Source: Planctomycetaceae bacterium
GTDB taxonomy: Bacteria; Planctomycetota; Planctomycetia; Planctomycetales; Planctomycetaceae
Reading direction: 5' to 3'
Length of the DNA stretch: 7,977 bases
NCBI GenBank assembly: GCA_020426425.1
Contig: JAGQQB010000164.1
Location: forward strand, 1-7,977
Part shown: positions 1 to 7,113 of the stretch, piece by piece
Layout: each line of letters starts with the position of its first letter
How positions within the stretch are numbered: position 1 is the stretch's first letter
Made by a program: the position numbers and the translations under genes
The notes under the pieces: generated by a model
Databases searched by the model: none
Seen by the model: the letters and a program-made list of their open reading frames with translations, nothing else
What the model was told of the DNA's origin: nothing

Positions 1-181
1 CATCGGTCAGTACCTGCAACCGAGCCCAGAAAGCCTGCCGGTGGAACGCTACCTGCCCCCCGAAGAATTCGATGAGATTGGCGACTACTGTCGCGGTCTC
101 GGTTTCTCCCTCGTCGCCAGCGGCCCGTTTGTGCGGTCGAGCTATCACGCCGGTGAGATGGCAGGGACGGTAAAGCAGTAA
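1..181 (+). CDS. lipA: Lipoyl synthase, C-terminal end (5' part outside window)
   Basis: This is the last 59 codons of lipoyl synthase, the radical-SAM iron-sulfur enzyme that inserts two sulfur atoms into protein-bound octanoyl groups to make the lipoyl cofactor of 2-oxoacid dehydrogenases and the glycine cleavage system. Reading from base 2, the visible part opens with IGQYLQPS and contains LPVERYLPPEEFDEI, followed by GFSLVASGPFVRSSYHA. These match the strongly conserved LipA tail, including the RSSYHA segment whose serine contributes to the auxiliary cluster in characterised LipA proteins. The stop is TAA at 179-181. The radical-SAM CxxxCxxC motif and the N-terminal cysteines lie upstream and cannot be checked. 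The hydrolase gene starts five bases after the stop, so the two are probably co-transcribed. Confidence 0.94.
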   Translation, partial: IGQYLQPSPESLPVERYLPPEEFDEIGDYCRGLGFSLVASGPFVRSSYHAGEMAGTVKQ

Positions 182-186
182 CGGTC

Positions 187-927
187 ATGTTCTCTTCCGT
201 CGACTGGAATGCCATTGCCGCACCTGAGCGTCGCGCTCGTGGACTGGTGATTGTGCTCCCGGGCATTGAAGGACTCAGTCGCTGGAACAAGTCGATCGTG
301 CGAGGTCTGCTCGCGGCCAACGTCCCATACGCAATCGAACGCTTCGACTGGACCACCGGCTGGCGACCGCTGGCCATCTATCACCTGCGTGCGAGGAAAC
401 TGCAGCAGCGATCAGCAGATCGACTGGCGGAAAAGCTCATCGCGTACAGAGACGAGTTCCCCACCCAGCCAGTTTATCTGATCGGCCACTCCGGTGGCGG
501 GGCAATGACGCTCAAGACGTTGGCCCTCCTACCGGACGATAAGAAGGCAACTGGCGGCATCCTGCTCGGCCCATCCATGTCGCCGTGGTACGACTACCAG
601 CCGGCACTGGATCGAACCACGCACGGAATCTGGAACTTCTCCTCCTGGGGGGATGTCTTCTTCCTGGCGATTGGTACCACTGTCGCGGGAACGGTCGATG
701 GCTATCACAGCCCCTGTGCCGGGATGACAGGATTCGCCAAGCGCCACACCGCTTCCTCGGCGAGCATCGAGGGACCGCAGCTCTACGAGCGCCCGTATCA
801 GTTGAAGTACGCCAGCCGCTGGAACTTTGCAGGCCACTTCGGCTACGTTGCCGCGCCATTCGTGAGGGACGAAGTCGCTCCCTTGCTGATTGATCCTCGA
901 ATTCACATCGAGGAGCCGAGCACATGA
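187..927 (+). CDS. Alpha/beta-hydrolase fold serine hydrolase (esterase/lipase-like)
   Basis: This 246-residue protein has the layout of a small cytoplasmic alpha/beta-hydrolase. An early strand, GLVIVLPGIEG (about 19-29), provides an oxyanion-loop region. The nucleophile elbow is YLIGHSGGGAM (about 98-107), placing the probable catalytic serine at S102. A late GHFGY gives a candidate catalytic histidine at H217. The acid is less certain, with D156 and D171 as candidates. There is no signal peptide or membrane segment. The substrate cannot be told from sequence; a carboxylic ester or thioester is typical of the fold. The ATG lies five bases after the lipA stop with no clear Shine-Dalgarno sequence, which suggests translational coupling. 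The proximity hints at a link with lipoate or acyl metabolism, but that is only inference. The stop (925-927) lies seven bases from the convergent DUF444 gene. Confidence 0.85.
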   Translation: MFSSVDWNAIAAPERRARGLVIVLPGIEGLSRWNKSIVRGLLAANVPYAIERFDWTTGWRPLAIYHLRARKLQQRSADRLAEKLIAYRDEFPTQPVYLIGHSGGGAMTLKTLALLPDDKKATGGILLGPSMSPWYDYQPALDRTTHGIWNFSSWGDVFFLAIGTTVAGTVDGYHSPCAGMTGFAKRHTASSASIEGPQLYERPYQLKYASRWNFAGHFGYVAAPFVRDEVAPLLIDPRIHIEEPST

Positions 928-934
928 CGCGCCG

Positions 935-2041
935 CTACACACCCTTGCCCAGGAACTCGCGAATCGAATCGTAGATTGCTTCTTTCGACGGGATCTCGCT
1001 CAGGACCAGGTTCTCGTTGGCTTCCTGAATCTTCCGCAATTCCTTGATGAAGTCGCCGCTACCGTAGGGGCTGTGGACCTGCCCGTAGCAAAAAAGGTTC
1101 GCCACGGAGAGAATACGGTCCTGCAGATACGTCAGGCACTCCCGGTTGTCTTCGCCCCAGTTGTCGCCATCGGAAAACTGGAAGCAGTAGATGTTCCACT
1201 CCGAGGGCGGGAAGTCGCGTTCGATGATCGCCGCCGCCTTCTTGTAGGCCGATGAAATCCGAGTCCCGCCCGACTCGCGGACGCGATAGAAGGTGTCTTC
1301 GTCGACCTCGTGCGCAACGGCATCATGCACCACGTAGCGGCGTTCAATTCCGTCGTACTGACTCCGCAGCCACGTGTCGATCCAGAACGACTCAATGCGG
1401 ACGATCTCCTTCTGATCGTCGGTCATCGAGCCGGAGACATCCATGATGTAGATGATCGCCGCATTCGCCTGTGGCTCCTGCACCGTGCGCCAACTGCGGA
1501 AGCGTTCGTCTTCCTTACTGGGGATGATGACCGGTCGTTGTGGATCGTACTGGCCGCTCGAAATTTGCCGCTTGAGCGCTTCCTTGTACGTCCGCTTGAA
1601 GTGCCGCAGCGAATCGGGACCGGTGCGGGCGATGGTGGTGTACTTGTCCTTCTGCGACTTCACCGCGTTCTTGCCCTTGGGTTCGATGCGCGGGAGTTCG
1701 AGTTCCTCGCCGAGCATTTCGGCGAGTTCATCGAGCGTGACTTCGACCTCGCGCACATGACGACCCGCCTCGCTGCCGGCCATGCCCTGGCCATCGCCAT
1801 CATCCTGACCGCGTCCAACTGGTTGGCCCGCTTCCCCTTCACCCTGCCCGGTCCCGCCGCTCCCTTTGGGACCATGCTGGAAGTGCGGAATGTCGATATT
1901 CGGCACCGGAATGCTGACCACTTCGCGCCCTTTGCGGCCGAGCATCTCGCCGTGGTTGACGTACTTCCGCAAGTCCTTGCGAATCCGTCCCCGGATGATT
2001 TCATCAAACCGCTTGACGTCGCGATCAATCGAACGAGTCAC
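935..2041 (-). CDS. DUF444 / YhbH-YeaH family protein with vWA domain
   Basis: This 368-residue protein belongs to the DUF444 (UPF0229) family of Bacillus YhbH and Escherichia YeaH, and is slightly shorter than those. The N-terminal RSIDRDVKRFDEIIRGRI is followed by a basic segment and a glycine-rich, probably disordered stretch (about 59-88). The von Willebrand A domain starts near 195: DVSGSM (201-206), a threonine in SGGTRISSA (about T260) and FSDGDNW (D291) form a complete metal-ion-dependent adhesion site. The exact role is unknown. In many bacteria the family is encoded with the PrkA serine kinase and SpoVR and is tied to stationary-phase or stress physiology; neither partner is in this window. 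I chose the GTG start at 2041 because GGAGG lies six bases upstream and it precedes the conserved N-terminus. The reading frame stays open upstream to 2167, but that extension does not look like the family. Confidence 0.92.
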   Translation of the reverse strand: MTRSIDRDVKRFDEIIRGRIRKDLRKYVNHGEMLGRKGREVVSIPVPNIDIPHFQHGPKGSGGTGQGEGEAGQPVGRGQDDGDGQGMAGSEAGRHVREVEVTLDELAEMLGEELELPRIEPKGKNAVKSQKDKYTTIARTGPDSLRHFKRTYKEALKRQISSGQYDPQRPVIIPSKEDERFRSWRTVQEPQANAAIIYIMDVSGSMTDDQKEIVRIESFWIDTWLRSQYDGIERRYVVHDAVAHEVDEDTFYRVRESGGTRISSAYKKAAAIIERDFPPSEWNIYCFQFSDGDNWGEDNRECLTYLQDRILSVANLFCYGQVHSPYGSGDFIKELRKIQEANENLVLSEIPSKEAIYDSIREFLGKGV

Positions 2042-2047
2042 AACGCA

Positions 2048-2052
2048 CCTCC
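2048..2052 (-). promoter_or_regulatory. Shine-Dalgarno site of the DUF444 gene
   Basis: On the minus strand GGAGG is followed by six bases (TGCGTT) and then GTG. This is a near-ideal Shine-Dalgarno sequence and spacing, and it decides the GTG start at 2041 over upstream in-frame alternatives. It is the only strong ribosome-binding site seen ahead of a gene in this window. Confidence 0.75.
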
Positions 2053-2095
2053 GTAGACCGTGAGGAGACATCGACACCAGCATGCTGTCACCACA

Positions 2096-2124
2096 ACTGT
2101 ACGCCGGTCCCCGTTGTTCGTCAC
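2096..2124 (-). promoter_or_regulatory. Possible sigma-70-type promoter for the DUF444 gene
   Basis: Reading the minus strand, GTGACG (2124-2119) is followed by 17 bases and then TACAGT (2101-2096). Each hexamer matches the housekeeping consensus at four of six positions, and the spacing is ideal. It would give a leader of about 50 bases before the GTG at 2041. A separate TTGACT lies further upstream but has no good partner at the right distance. Two 4/6 matches can occur by chance, so this is only a candidate. Confidence 0.25.
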
Positions 2125-2300
2125 CCTCAGTTTTCACAGGATACGGAGCGTGCCGCTGTTTCGTCACTCGAACTGGCGTTCACAGATTAGTCAAGAAGGA
2201 CGGCGGTCCAAGCATGATCTTCGGCCACCGTCACAGGTTGGAGGCGACGGTTGAGTGGTGGTCATTTCTGGCGATCCGGAAGCGGTGTCATGCGAAGCAC

Positions 2301-2312
2301 GGCGCCGGCGCC
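2301..2312. repeat. 12-base perfect palindrome GGCGCCGGCGCC
   Basis: GGCGCCGGCGCC reads the same on both strands. It lies about 50 bases past the stop of the nuclease-ATPase gene. The pairing does not extend into the flanks and no T-tract follows, so it is a poor intrinsic terminator. It could be a protein-binding site or simply a chance GC-rich sequence. Confidence 0.3.
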
Positions 2313-2363
2313 AACGGGTGCGAGCCCCAAATGTCAGATGCCCCCTCACAGGACAGATCGCAG

Positions 2364-4709
2364 TCAGGTCGTTGACTCAGAGCGAGCGACCTCTTCCTCG
2401 ACGCGGTCGATGGACCAAGCCCCTTCGTGGCGTGAGTAGAGTATTCGGGACTTGAAGACGGCGCCATCAAGTTCGTCGGGTTGATCGGGCCAACGGGCGA
2501 CGAAGGTTCCCTGATCGGCGCCAGCTCGATCGGCGACCCAGTCCGGTTTCGGACCGGCCGTGCTGAACCACTCACCCACGCGTTCGGAATCCTGCGATGT
2601 TTCCAATCGACCAATGATCTTGGTGCTGCAGTTACCGAAGACGTTGTAGTCAACCGAGCGCGGACTTTGCGTGCAGACCACGCAGCCAACTCCGAACTTG
2701 CGGCCTTGCGTGAACAGCCGCGACACTGGTCCTTTGGCGGGCGGCGATTTTGATCCGGCGGGAAGAAAGTCGCGGGCTTCATCCAGAAAGAACAAGAACT
2801 GAGGATGCTCAGGATCGCCGCCGGTGCAGGACATCCAGCGATAGACCTCGGTGGCGACGGCCGCCAGAAACGCATGCTTCTCCTCTTCGGTGAGGGCGTT
2901 CAAGTAGAGCACGTTCAGCGGCACTTTTCCGTTCGTGGTCGGTTTGCGAAGGGAATCGATGTCGAGCGTCTCGCCACCGCTGAACAGACGTGCAAGCGGG
3001 CCATGTGCCAACGCGTACAATTGCCGACCTAAATTCTCGCGGTCGGACTTCTTGATCAACATGTCGACATCATCGAATCCGATCCCTTCGGGCGCATGCA
3101 CCGCGGCAGCAATGTCGGTGAGCGAGAGCGGATTCGCCGACGGCAACGAACTGTCGACCAGTCTCTTGAGAATCATGGCCACAAACGTCTGCTGCTGCTC
3201 GACCGAACTGCGGCCACGTGCCGTCAGGCCAACCAGATGCATCGCAACTGCGTTAATCAGGGCTGTGAATTCTTCTTCCCGACGCGCTTCGGGCAAGCCT
3301 TCGAGATCGGACATCCGTGGGAGACGCATGGGACTCAGGCTCAGCCGCGTCGCGTGCGAGGTGCCAGGCGTGTAGATCCGAGGTTCGACGAGATTGCGGA
3401 ACTCGCGATACCGCGTGCGCTCCTCCTCCGGCAGTTCGGACTCGTCACGCTGATACAGGAATTGCACTAGATCCCCTTGAGGATCGATCGCCAGCACCGG
3501 AATCTGATTGCGGATCGCTTCTTCCAGAAAGCACTTGGCCAGCCATGTCTTGCCACTGCCCGCCGCGCCGACGATCGCGGTGTGCGTTGAAAGGACGGAC
3601 ACTGGAAACTCGATGCTGTCGTGACCTGCGACTGTCTGCCCCAGGTGGATCATCGCCTTCGGTGGTGGTGGGAGCGGAGGGATGGACACGTCTTCCTCGG
3701 TATCGCCAGTAGGAACGGACGCCGCGTCCGGCTTGGGCGTCTGCACCTCGACCACCGGTTCCGGGGCATTCTGAGATTCGCTCCAACCGTGGTAGGACTC
3801 CCCTTGCGACTTCGGTCCCAGGCGGTCGACGCAATCAGTTCGCCAACTGCAGCTTTCACAAAACGTCTCGTCACCGGGAGGATGCAGCCCCTGCCCAGCT
3901 GCCGCATCGTACTGGCTCCAGGCGACCATGGAGGCGAGTAGATCGTAGACCAAGTGCCGCTGGGCGTAGACGTCCTGCCAGGTCAGCTCGACCAGATTTC
4001 GTTCCGGAAACAGATAGAAGACCCCGGCGTCGCACTGGTACTGATGCTGATGATGGTACAGCAATGCGTATGTGGCCACCTGGATCTGGTCTTTGTGAGG
4101 ACTCTCGGCGGGCGTGAGCTTGTAGTCGAGAATCCTCATCGACCGCGAACGCCAGTCGAAAAAGACGTAGTCCAGTGCTCCCGTCACATGGACCGGCTGC
4201 CGATTCGGACCGACATGCAGCGTGACGTCGACCTTCTTGGGCAGTGGGGCGAATAACTGCGTCACAATGTCTTCGGGTTCCCGCCCCGACTGCCGACCAA
4301 AGTGAATGATGTCCGTCAATTCACGCAGATACGTCTCGACGCAATTAGTGAAATTGACAATCAACTCCGCCGACTTCTCATACAAGGCATCCCGGTTGAG
4401 GGCCGCCTCGTTGAACCACCGCATGATGCCGCGGAACAATTCATCTCGCTCGTGTGTCTCGGCGATCAACGTGCGCAGCACCGGTTGCTGGTATGCCAGA
4501 CGATTGAACTTCTCGACCGCCGCATGAAACAGCGCCCCGCCCGCCGTGGCTCCCGCCGGTCCCTGCCACAGTTGCGTGACTTGCGGTGTACGCCGCCGCG
4601 AGGTGCGACTCCGCACGGCATCGAAATGAATGATGCGCGGACATGCCGCCGCCAAGCGAATCTGCGAAACGGTGAAGTGAATCGGCGGAGTGAATGAATC
4701 GTGAGTCAT
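2364..4709 (-). CDS. Fusion of Cas4-like PD-(D/E)XK nuclease and HerA/FtsK-type ATPase
   Basis: This 781-residue two-part protein probably binds, cuts and translocates DNA. The first part (about 12-300) is a RecB/Cas4-type nuclease: an early cysteine in AAACPR (C23), GALFHAAVE (H62), GALDYVFF (D180), ILDYKL (D195, K197) and the QxxxY motif (Q210, Y214). It closes with CESCSWRTDC (C284, C287, C293). C23 plus this trio is the four-cysteine pattern that holds a 4Fe-4S cluster in Cas4 and AddB. After a proline-rich linker (about 309-353) comes a HerA-like ATPase: Walker A GAAGSGKT (381-388), the LAIDPQGD segment, Walker B FLFFLDEARD (D643, E644), and a sensor-like TQSPRS near 680. HerA ATPases act as hexameric pumps. 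All catalytic residues look intact. I chose the ATG at 4709; a GTG at 4742, six bases after the upstream stop, is an alternative adding 11 residues. Neither start has a clear ribosome site. Confidence 0.9.
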   Translation of the reverse strand: MTHDSFTPPIHFTVSQIRLAAACPRIIHFDAVRSRTSRRRTPQVTQLWQGPAGATAGGALFHAAVEKFNRLAYQQPVLRTLIAETHERDELFRGIMRWFNEAALNRDALYEKSAELIVNFTNCVETYLRELTDIIHFGRQSGREPEDIVTQLFAPLPKKVDVTLHVGPNRQPVHVTGALDYVFFDWRSRSMRILDYKLTPAESPHKDQIQVATYALLYHHQHQYQCDAGVFYLFPERNLVELTWQDVYAQRHLVYDLLASMVAWSQYDAAAGQGLHPPGDETFCESCSWRTDCVDRLGPKSQGESYHGWSESQNAPEPVVEVQTPKPDAASVPTGDTEEDVSIPPLPPPPKAMIHLGQTVAGHDSIEFPVSVLSTHTAIVGAAGSGKTWLAKCFLEEAIRNQIPVLAIDPQGDLVQFLYQRDESELPEEERTRYREFRNLVEPRIYTPGTSHATRLSLSPMRLPRMSDLEGLPEARREEEFTALINAVAMHLVGLTARGRSSVEQQQTFVAMILKRLVDSSLPSANPLSLTDIAAAVHAPEGIGFDDVDMLIKKSDRENLGRQLYALAHGPLARLFSGGETLDIDSLRKPTTNGKVPLNVLYLNALTEEEKHAFLAAVATEVYRWMSCTGGDPEHPQFLFFLDEARDFLPAGSKSPPAKGPVSRLFTQGRKFGVGCVVCTQSPRSVDYNVFGNCSTKIIGRLETSQDSERVGEWFSTAGPKPDWVADRAGADQGTFVARWPDQPDELDGAVFKSRILYSRHEGAWSIDRVEEEVARSESTT

Positions 4710-4748
4710 GAGGAATCTGAAAGGCGAATGCGAGTTCGGCACACCCGA

Positions 4749-7076
4749 TTACCGTGCATGCATCAGGAGTAACCCATTGCGGTGTTCGCGAACTTCGATC
4801 TCACTCGCCAGTGCGAGTCGCTGCGATACTCCGACGACTTTGGAGTGCAGCGTTTCGAACGCGAAGTCGCGGTAGCATTCCTCCCGCAGAAGTTCCTCGG
4901 TAATTGCGTTGGTGGTGATGGAAAACCGCCAGGCCAGATGCCCGCGAATCGTGTCTGCAATCAAATCCTCTGGAAGCGGCGGAGGCGGCGGTTCGGATGG
5001 TGCATTCGGTTCGCACAACAGCTCCTCCAGCAAGGGATGTTTGAGCAATCGACGCTGCCGATGCAGTGATTCAATCACTTCCTCACGCGTGAGCGGACGA
5101 AACTCGCCCGGTGCCGACTCAACGACTAAATCGCCCGCCTCATCCATCACCGACCGCAGCGAGTCGAGTTCCACGTACTGCTGGAACGACAGTTTGATGT
5201 GCCGAAACTGCAGGGTTCCCAGTGCCAGCAGTTCGCGATACTTCTCGGCACATTTGGTCGACTGCGGCAGCGGGGCGCGCTCTTCGTCGGTCACCAGGAT
5301 CCGGTGCTGCAGTTTCTTCGCCACTTTGAGCAAGCGGTTCAACGCATGAAACGCCGATGCGCCGTTGCGGGTGGTGACAAAGGCCACGCCGCTGAGCGCC
5401 TTCGTCGACTTCCCGGCGATCCGTTCCTCAACCTCGAGGTGATACGGAACATTCTTCCCTTTCGCCGGGACAGAGCGTTTGAGCTTCGTGAGCGAGTACT
5501 CCTCACGCCCAGTGCAGACGTTGAGGAGGCGTTCGGTGAGCGTCGTCAGGTTGTCGGCGTCGGGAGGGAGATTGCCCGATTGTTCACGCCGATCCGCGAT
5601 CCCTTCGGTGATCGCGTCGCGGACGACTTTGTCGATCGCTGCGGGGAGATCGATCGGGGGACGAGGAACAACTTCCTCCTTGCCGCGCTTCGGCTCGGTC
5701 GTCTGGCCGCTCTTCTTGCCCCGCTCGCTCGGAGTCTCACCGGGAACACAGTCCCATGTCCGCAGCCACTCCGTCTCGCCCAGATCGTCGAGCAGATCCT
5801 GTTGCTGTTCCCACGCATCGCTCGCCCAGGAGAGCACGATTCGGGGACGGATTTCGACCATCGATTCGAACCGTTCCAGGAAGTCCTTCTCCGCGATGGG
5901 GAACAGGACCTCGCGTTCGAAATAGGGTCGCAGTTCAGCGACCGCTTCAAACTTCGATCGGAAGTTCTCCAATCGCATGATCAGCATCTCACTGACTTCG
6001 CGCTGCGTGCATTGCGGCAACGCCAACTCGGTCTGGCCCATCCGGTCCCAGGCGGCCCGGGGAATGGTCCCGCTCTCGACGAAGTGCTGAATCGTCTGCG
6101 TGATCCCGGAGGTGATCATCACCAGATGGCGGCAATGGCCGAACAGTCCCAGCAGGAAGTTCGAGAGCGCCGTCACCTGATCGGCATGCAGGTTGTCAAA
6201 CTGGTCGAGGCAGATCATCAGCACGCGGTCGGACATCCCCGCGAGCGTGCAGAGCGAACTGAACACCGTCGCGATGTGCTGATCGTCCGGCAGCCGCAAC
6301 GTCTCCTCTTCCTCATCCTTCGCCTCGGGAATCGACACGCCAATGCGATTGGCTGCTTCCTGCGAAATCGAATCGCCGGACAACCAGTCGACCATCGCAT
6401 CCACCATATCCCGGGTCTCGCCGTTCAAGGTCGGATGTCGATTCACCTGAGCAAAGAAGTGGAACAGCAAGTCCAGCACCTGTGAGTGCAGATGCCCTTG
6501 ACTGGGGAGCTGCTGCCGTAGCGTCGCATTGAATGCGCGCCGTAATTGTTGCTCATCGACCTCGCGCGAATTGAGGTGGTGCGTCCTGCAAACCTTCTTT
6601 AACGCATTGTGAACCAGCCGATACAGGGCGGAATCGCGATACGACAACCGACCTTCCGCCAGCACGCTGACCACCGACTTGAGCATGTGTCGGGGCATCT
6701 GCTCAGCCGAGACCATCACGTTGTGTAGAAAGACGAAGTAGCCGTTGTTCTCCCCTTCCAGCCAGCGGCATAGCCGCGACAGGAGATGGCTCTTCCCCAC
6801 GCCCGCCGCACCAGTGAGCGACACTCCCAGACACTCGCCGTTGTCTCTGACTGCCCTGACAACACGCTGCAATCGCCGATACGGTTTTCCATGTATGGTC
6901 GGGACATCAATGAAATCGTCCGGTTCGGTCCGCCCCTCTTCGTCGCTGATAGGGAGCGACACATTGCTCACCCGGTTCGACCGGAACGGATTCGAATACC
7001 GGACCGTCTGGAAGAAACTCTCCAGTGATGCCTGCGAGTCGAGCCCAGCAGGAGAAGGCTTCCGCTTTGTTGCCAT
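4749..7076 (-). CDS. P-loop ATPase of ORC/STAND-like type with unassigned C-terminal half
   Basis: This is a 775-residue NTPase. After a short basic N-terminus, the nucleotide-binding module runs from about 60 to 430. Walker A is GAAGVGKS (89-96). Walker B is VLMICLDQFDNL (D291), with the DQF(D/E) form common in STAND and ORC-like NTPases. MITSG (about 320-324) fits sensor 1, and IRPRIVLSWASDAW (about 409-422) fits a sensor-2 helix. A charged linker follows (about 445-475). Residues about 557-650 alternate strands and helices (GVAFVTT, then HRILVTDEE, then RHIKLSF) and could form a Rossmann-like domain of unknown function. A run of prolines (about 696-701) precedes a last segment (about 703-775) that may be a winged helix. 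I do not recognise the family. It could be a loader, sensor or switch for the neighbouring nuclease-pump. I chose the ATG at 7076, 37 bases after the upstream stop. An upstream GTG at 7169 would overlap the previous gene by 56 bases. Confidence 0.85.
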   Translation of the reverse strand: MATKRKPSPAGLDSQASLESFFQTVRYSNPFRSNRVSNVSLPISDEEGRTEPDDFIDVPTIHGKPYRRLQRVVRAVRDNGECLGVSLTGAAGVGKSHLLSRLCRWLEGENNGYFVFLHNVMVSAEQMPRHMLKSVVSVLAEGRLSYRDSALYRLVHNALKKVCRTHHLNSREVDEQQLRRAFNATLRQQLPSQGHLHSQVLDLLFHFFAQVNRHPTLNGETRDMVDAMVDWLSGDSISQEAANRIGVSIPEAKDEEEETLRLPDDQHIATVFSSLCTLAGMSDRVLMICLDQFDNLHADQVTALSNFLLGLFGHCRHLVMITSGITQTIQHFVESGTIPRAAWDRMGQTELALPQCTQREVSEMLIMRLENFRSKFEAVAELRPYFEREVLFPIAEKDFLERFESMVEIRPRIVLSWASDAWEQQQDLLDDLGETEWLRTWDCVPGETPSERGKKSGQTTEPKRGKEEVVPRPPIDLPAAIDKVVRDAITEGIADRREQSGNLPPDADNLTTLTERLLNVCTGREEYSLTKLKRSVPAKGKNVPYHLEVEERIAGKSTKALSGVAFVTTRNGASAFHALNRLLKVAKKLQHRILVTDEERAPLPQSTKCAEKYRELLALGTLQFRHIKLSFQQYVELDSLRSVMDEAGDLVVESAPGEFRPLTREEVIESLHRQRRLLKHPLLEELLCEPNAPSEPPPPPLPEDLIADTIRGHLAWRFSITTNAITEELLREECYRDFAFETLHSKVVGVSQRLALASEIEVREHRNGLLLMHAR

Positions 7077-7113
7077 GACATTGACCAATTCAGGTGATGA
7101 TCCACTCAGGGGA

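Larger units (their letters stand above)
2042..2363. other. Intergenic region between the three-gene block and the DUF444 gene
   Basis: This 322-base gap holds the 3' flank of the nuclease-ATPase gene and the 5' region of the DUF444 gene. Near its left end are the ribosome site and the possible promoter listed separately. Short open frames cross it on both strands, but none gives a recognisable protein or has a ribosome site. I looked for a terminator after the stop at 2364 on the minus strand. There are only weak pairings: the 12-base palindrome at 2301-2312 and a six-base inverted repeat, ACCGTC at 2227-2232 with GACGGT at 2246-2251. None is followed by a T-run. I see no tRNA and no inverted-repeat ends of a mobile element. 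Confidence 0.6.

Noticed and set aside
1310..2056. Open frame on the + strand (248 codons) opposite the DUF444 gene
   Set aside because: The minus-strand protein has an intact vWA metal site and family-wide similarity. The plus-strand frame has no family features and is a shadow.
2288..2340. Intrinsic terminator for the three-gene block near the GGCGCCGGCGCC palindrome
   Set aside because: The stem does not extend beyond the 12 bases, and there is no T-run on the minus strand after it.
2082..2375. Small + strand open frame (97 codons) crossing the intergenic gap
   Set aside because: It has no ribosome site and no recognisable protein, and it overlaps the 3' end of the nuclease-ATPase gene.
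2288..2875. Minus-strand frame of 195 codons overlapping the end of the Cas4-HerA gene
   Set aside because: It runs in another frame through the Walker B region of the real gene and is rich in Pro, Ser and Arg with no domain.
2364..4709. Reading the Cas4-like domain as part of a CRISPR-Cas adaptation module
   Set aside because: There is no cas1, cas2, effector gene or repeat-spacer array in the window, and the domain is fused to a HerA-type ATPase, which is not the CRISPR arrangement.
5199..6485. Long open frame on the + strand (428 codons) opposite the 775-residue ATPase
   Set aside because: It is antisense to a gene with clear P-loop motifs. Its translation is rich in Arg, Gly and Asp with no recognisable domain, as expected of a shadow frame in GC-rich DNA.
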